From NCBI GenBank assembly GCA_002011215.1, contig MTML01000116.1, positions 1-6,306 on the forward strand: a stretch of 6,306 nucleotides of DNA, written 5' to 3'. Each line of letters begins with the position of its first letter. The first letter of the stretch is position 1. A program made the translations under genes and the position numbers. This document shows, one piece after another, positions 6,152 through 6,306 of this stretch. Below the pieces are notes generated by a model. The model saw only the letters and a program-made list of their open reading frames with translations. It was not told where the DNA came from and searched no databases. Source of the DNA: Archaeoglobus sp. JdFR-24. GTDB lineage: Archaea > Halobacteriota > Archaeoglobi > Archaeoglobales > Archaeoglobaceae.

Positions 6152-6198
6152 ATTGTTTCCCTTCAATATTTGTAAGGCAAAGAAAAGAACGAAACAAT
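6152..6198. terminator. Inverted repeat between convergent genes, possible two-way terminator
   Basis: ATTGTTTC at 6152-6159, immediately after the stop codon, is a perfect inverted repeat of GAAACAAT at 6191-6198, with a 31-nt loop. On the minus strand, downstream of the tRNA, the interval is T-rich (TTCTTTTCTTTG and similar), as expected for archaeal oligo-T termination of the tRNA transcript. On the plus strand T-runs are short, so termination of the large gene here is less certain. Confidence 0.3.
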
Positions 6199-6206
6199 GA
6201 ATAAGA

Positions 6207-6278
6207 AGCCGCCTCCGGGGTTCGAACCCGGGACCTCTTCCTTACCAAGGAAGCGCTATACCACTAAGCCAAGGCGGC
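6207..6278 (-). tRNA. tRNA-Thr (anticodon GGU)
   Basis: The minus strand folds into a complete cloverleaf with no intron. The acceptor is GCCGCCT (6278-6272) with AGGCGGC (6214-6208), all seven pairs Watson-Crick. The D arm begins GCTT, with AGTGG in its loop. The anticodon stem is CTTCC (6253-6249) with GGAAG (6241-6237), around the loop TTGGTAA, anticodon GGT at 6246-6244. The T arm is CCGGG/CCCGG around TTCGAAC. Position 73 (6207) is U, and G1-C72 with C2-G71 agrees with archaeal tRNA-Thr identity. CCA is not encoded. It reads ACC and ACU codons. The gene is convergent with the large surface-protein gene. Confidence 0.97.
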
Positions 6279-6299
6279 ACAATCTTGTATTTAGAAGGG

Positions 6300-6306
6300 A
6301 ATTAAA
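6300..6306 (-). promoter_or_regulatory. Possible TATA box of the tRNA-Thr gene (cut by the window edge)
   Basis: On the minus strand 6306-6300 reads TTTAATT, centred about 25 nt before the tRNA 5' end, the usual spacing for an archaeal TATA box. The upstream part is outside the window. A nearer A/T stretch at 6287-6295 is too close to the gene. Confidence 0.3.

Noticed and set aside
6207..6278. Possible tRNA intron or integrase attachment at tRNA-Thr
   Set aside because: The anticodon loop is the regular 7 nt, the cloverleaf is uninterrupted, and no partial second copy of the gene or integrase is visible.
1..6306. CRISPR arrays, riboswitches, toxin-antitoxin or defence genes
   Set aside because: There are no regularly spaced identical repeats, no recognisable aptamer, and apart from the transposase start and the surface gene no further protein-coding region. 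The window offers no support for a defence system.

Overview
The window reads as archaeal DNA: AT-rich, with strong GGAGG ribosome binding sites, a tRNA that lacks an encoded CCA and carries U at position 73 (usual for archaeal tRNA-Thr), and one giant secreted protein assembled from PKD, CARDB, Ig-like, TolB-type propeller and discoidin-like modules rich in N-glycosylation sequons. The module set resembles large surface proteins of Thermoplasmatota (marine benthic group D or Aciduliprofundum type) and of some methanogen-related Euryarchaeota. That lineage guess is an inference and no finer assignment is justified.

Layout. Positions 1-44 (minus strand) hold the first 14 codons of an IS110-family transposase that runs off the left edge. 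Positions 45-271 are a divergent intergenic region. On the transposase side it holds a GC-rich hairpin that buries the transposase Shine-Dalgarno, a second hairpin that competes with it, and a third AT-rich hairpin. Next to the right-hand gene lies an AT-rich nest of palindromes with TATA-like boxes in both directions. IS110-group elements encode their bridge RNA in exactly this leader, so 45 to about 223 is a candidate bridge-RNA region.

Positions 272-6151 (plus) are a single intact gene for a 1959-residue exported multidomain protein, probably a surface or adhesin-like glycoprotein. No catalytic domain is recognisable. Its most unusual features are a six-bladed propeller apparently nested inside an Ig-like domain and an unrecognised region of about 300 residues containing cysteines. 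After a 55-base spacer with an 8-bp inverted repeat comes tRNA-Thr(GGU) on the minus strand, convergent with the large gene.

The surface-protein gene and the tRNA show no functional link. The notable arrangement is an IS110 element whose non-coding end abuts or overlaps the promoter of a giant surface protein, so the element may supply, disrupt or switch that promoter.
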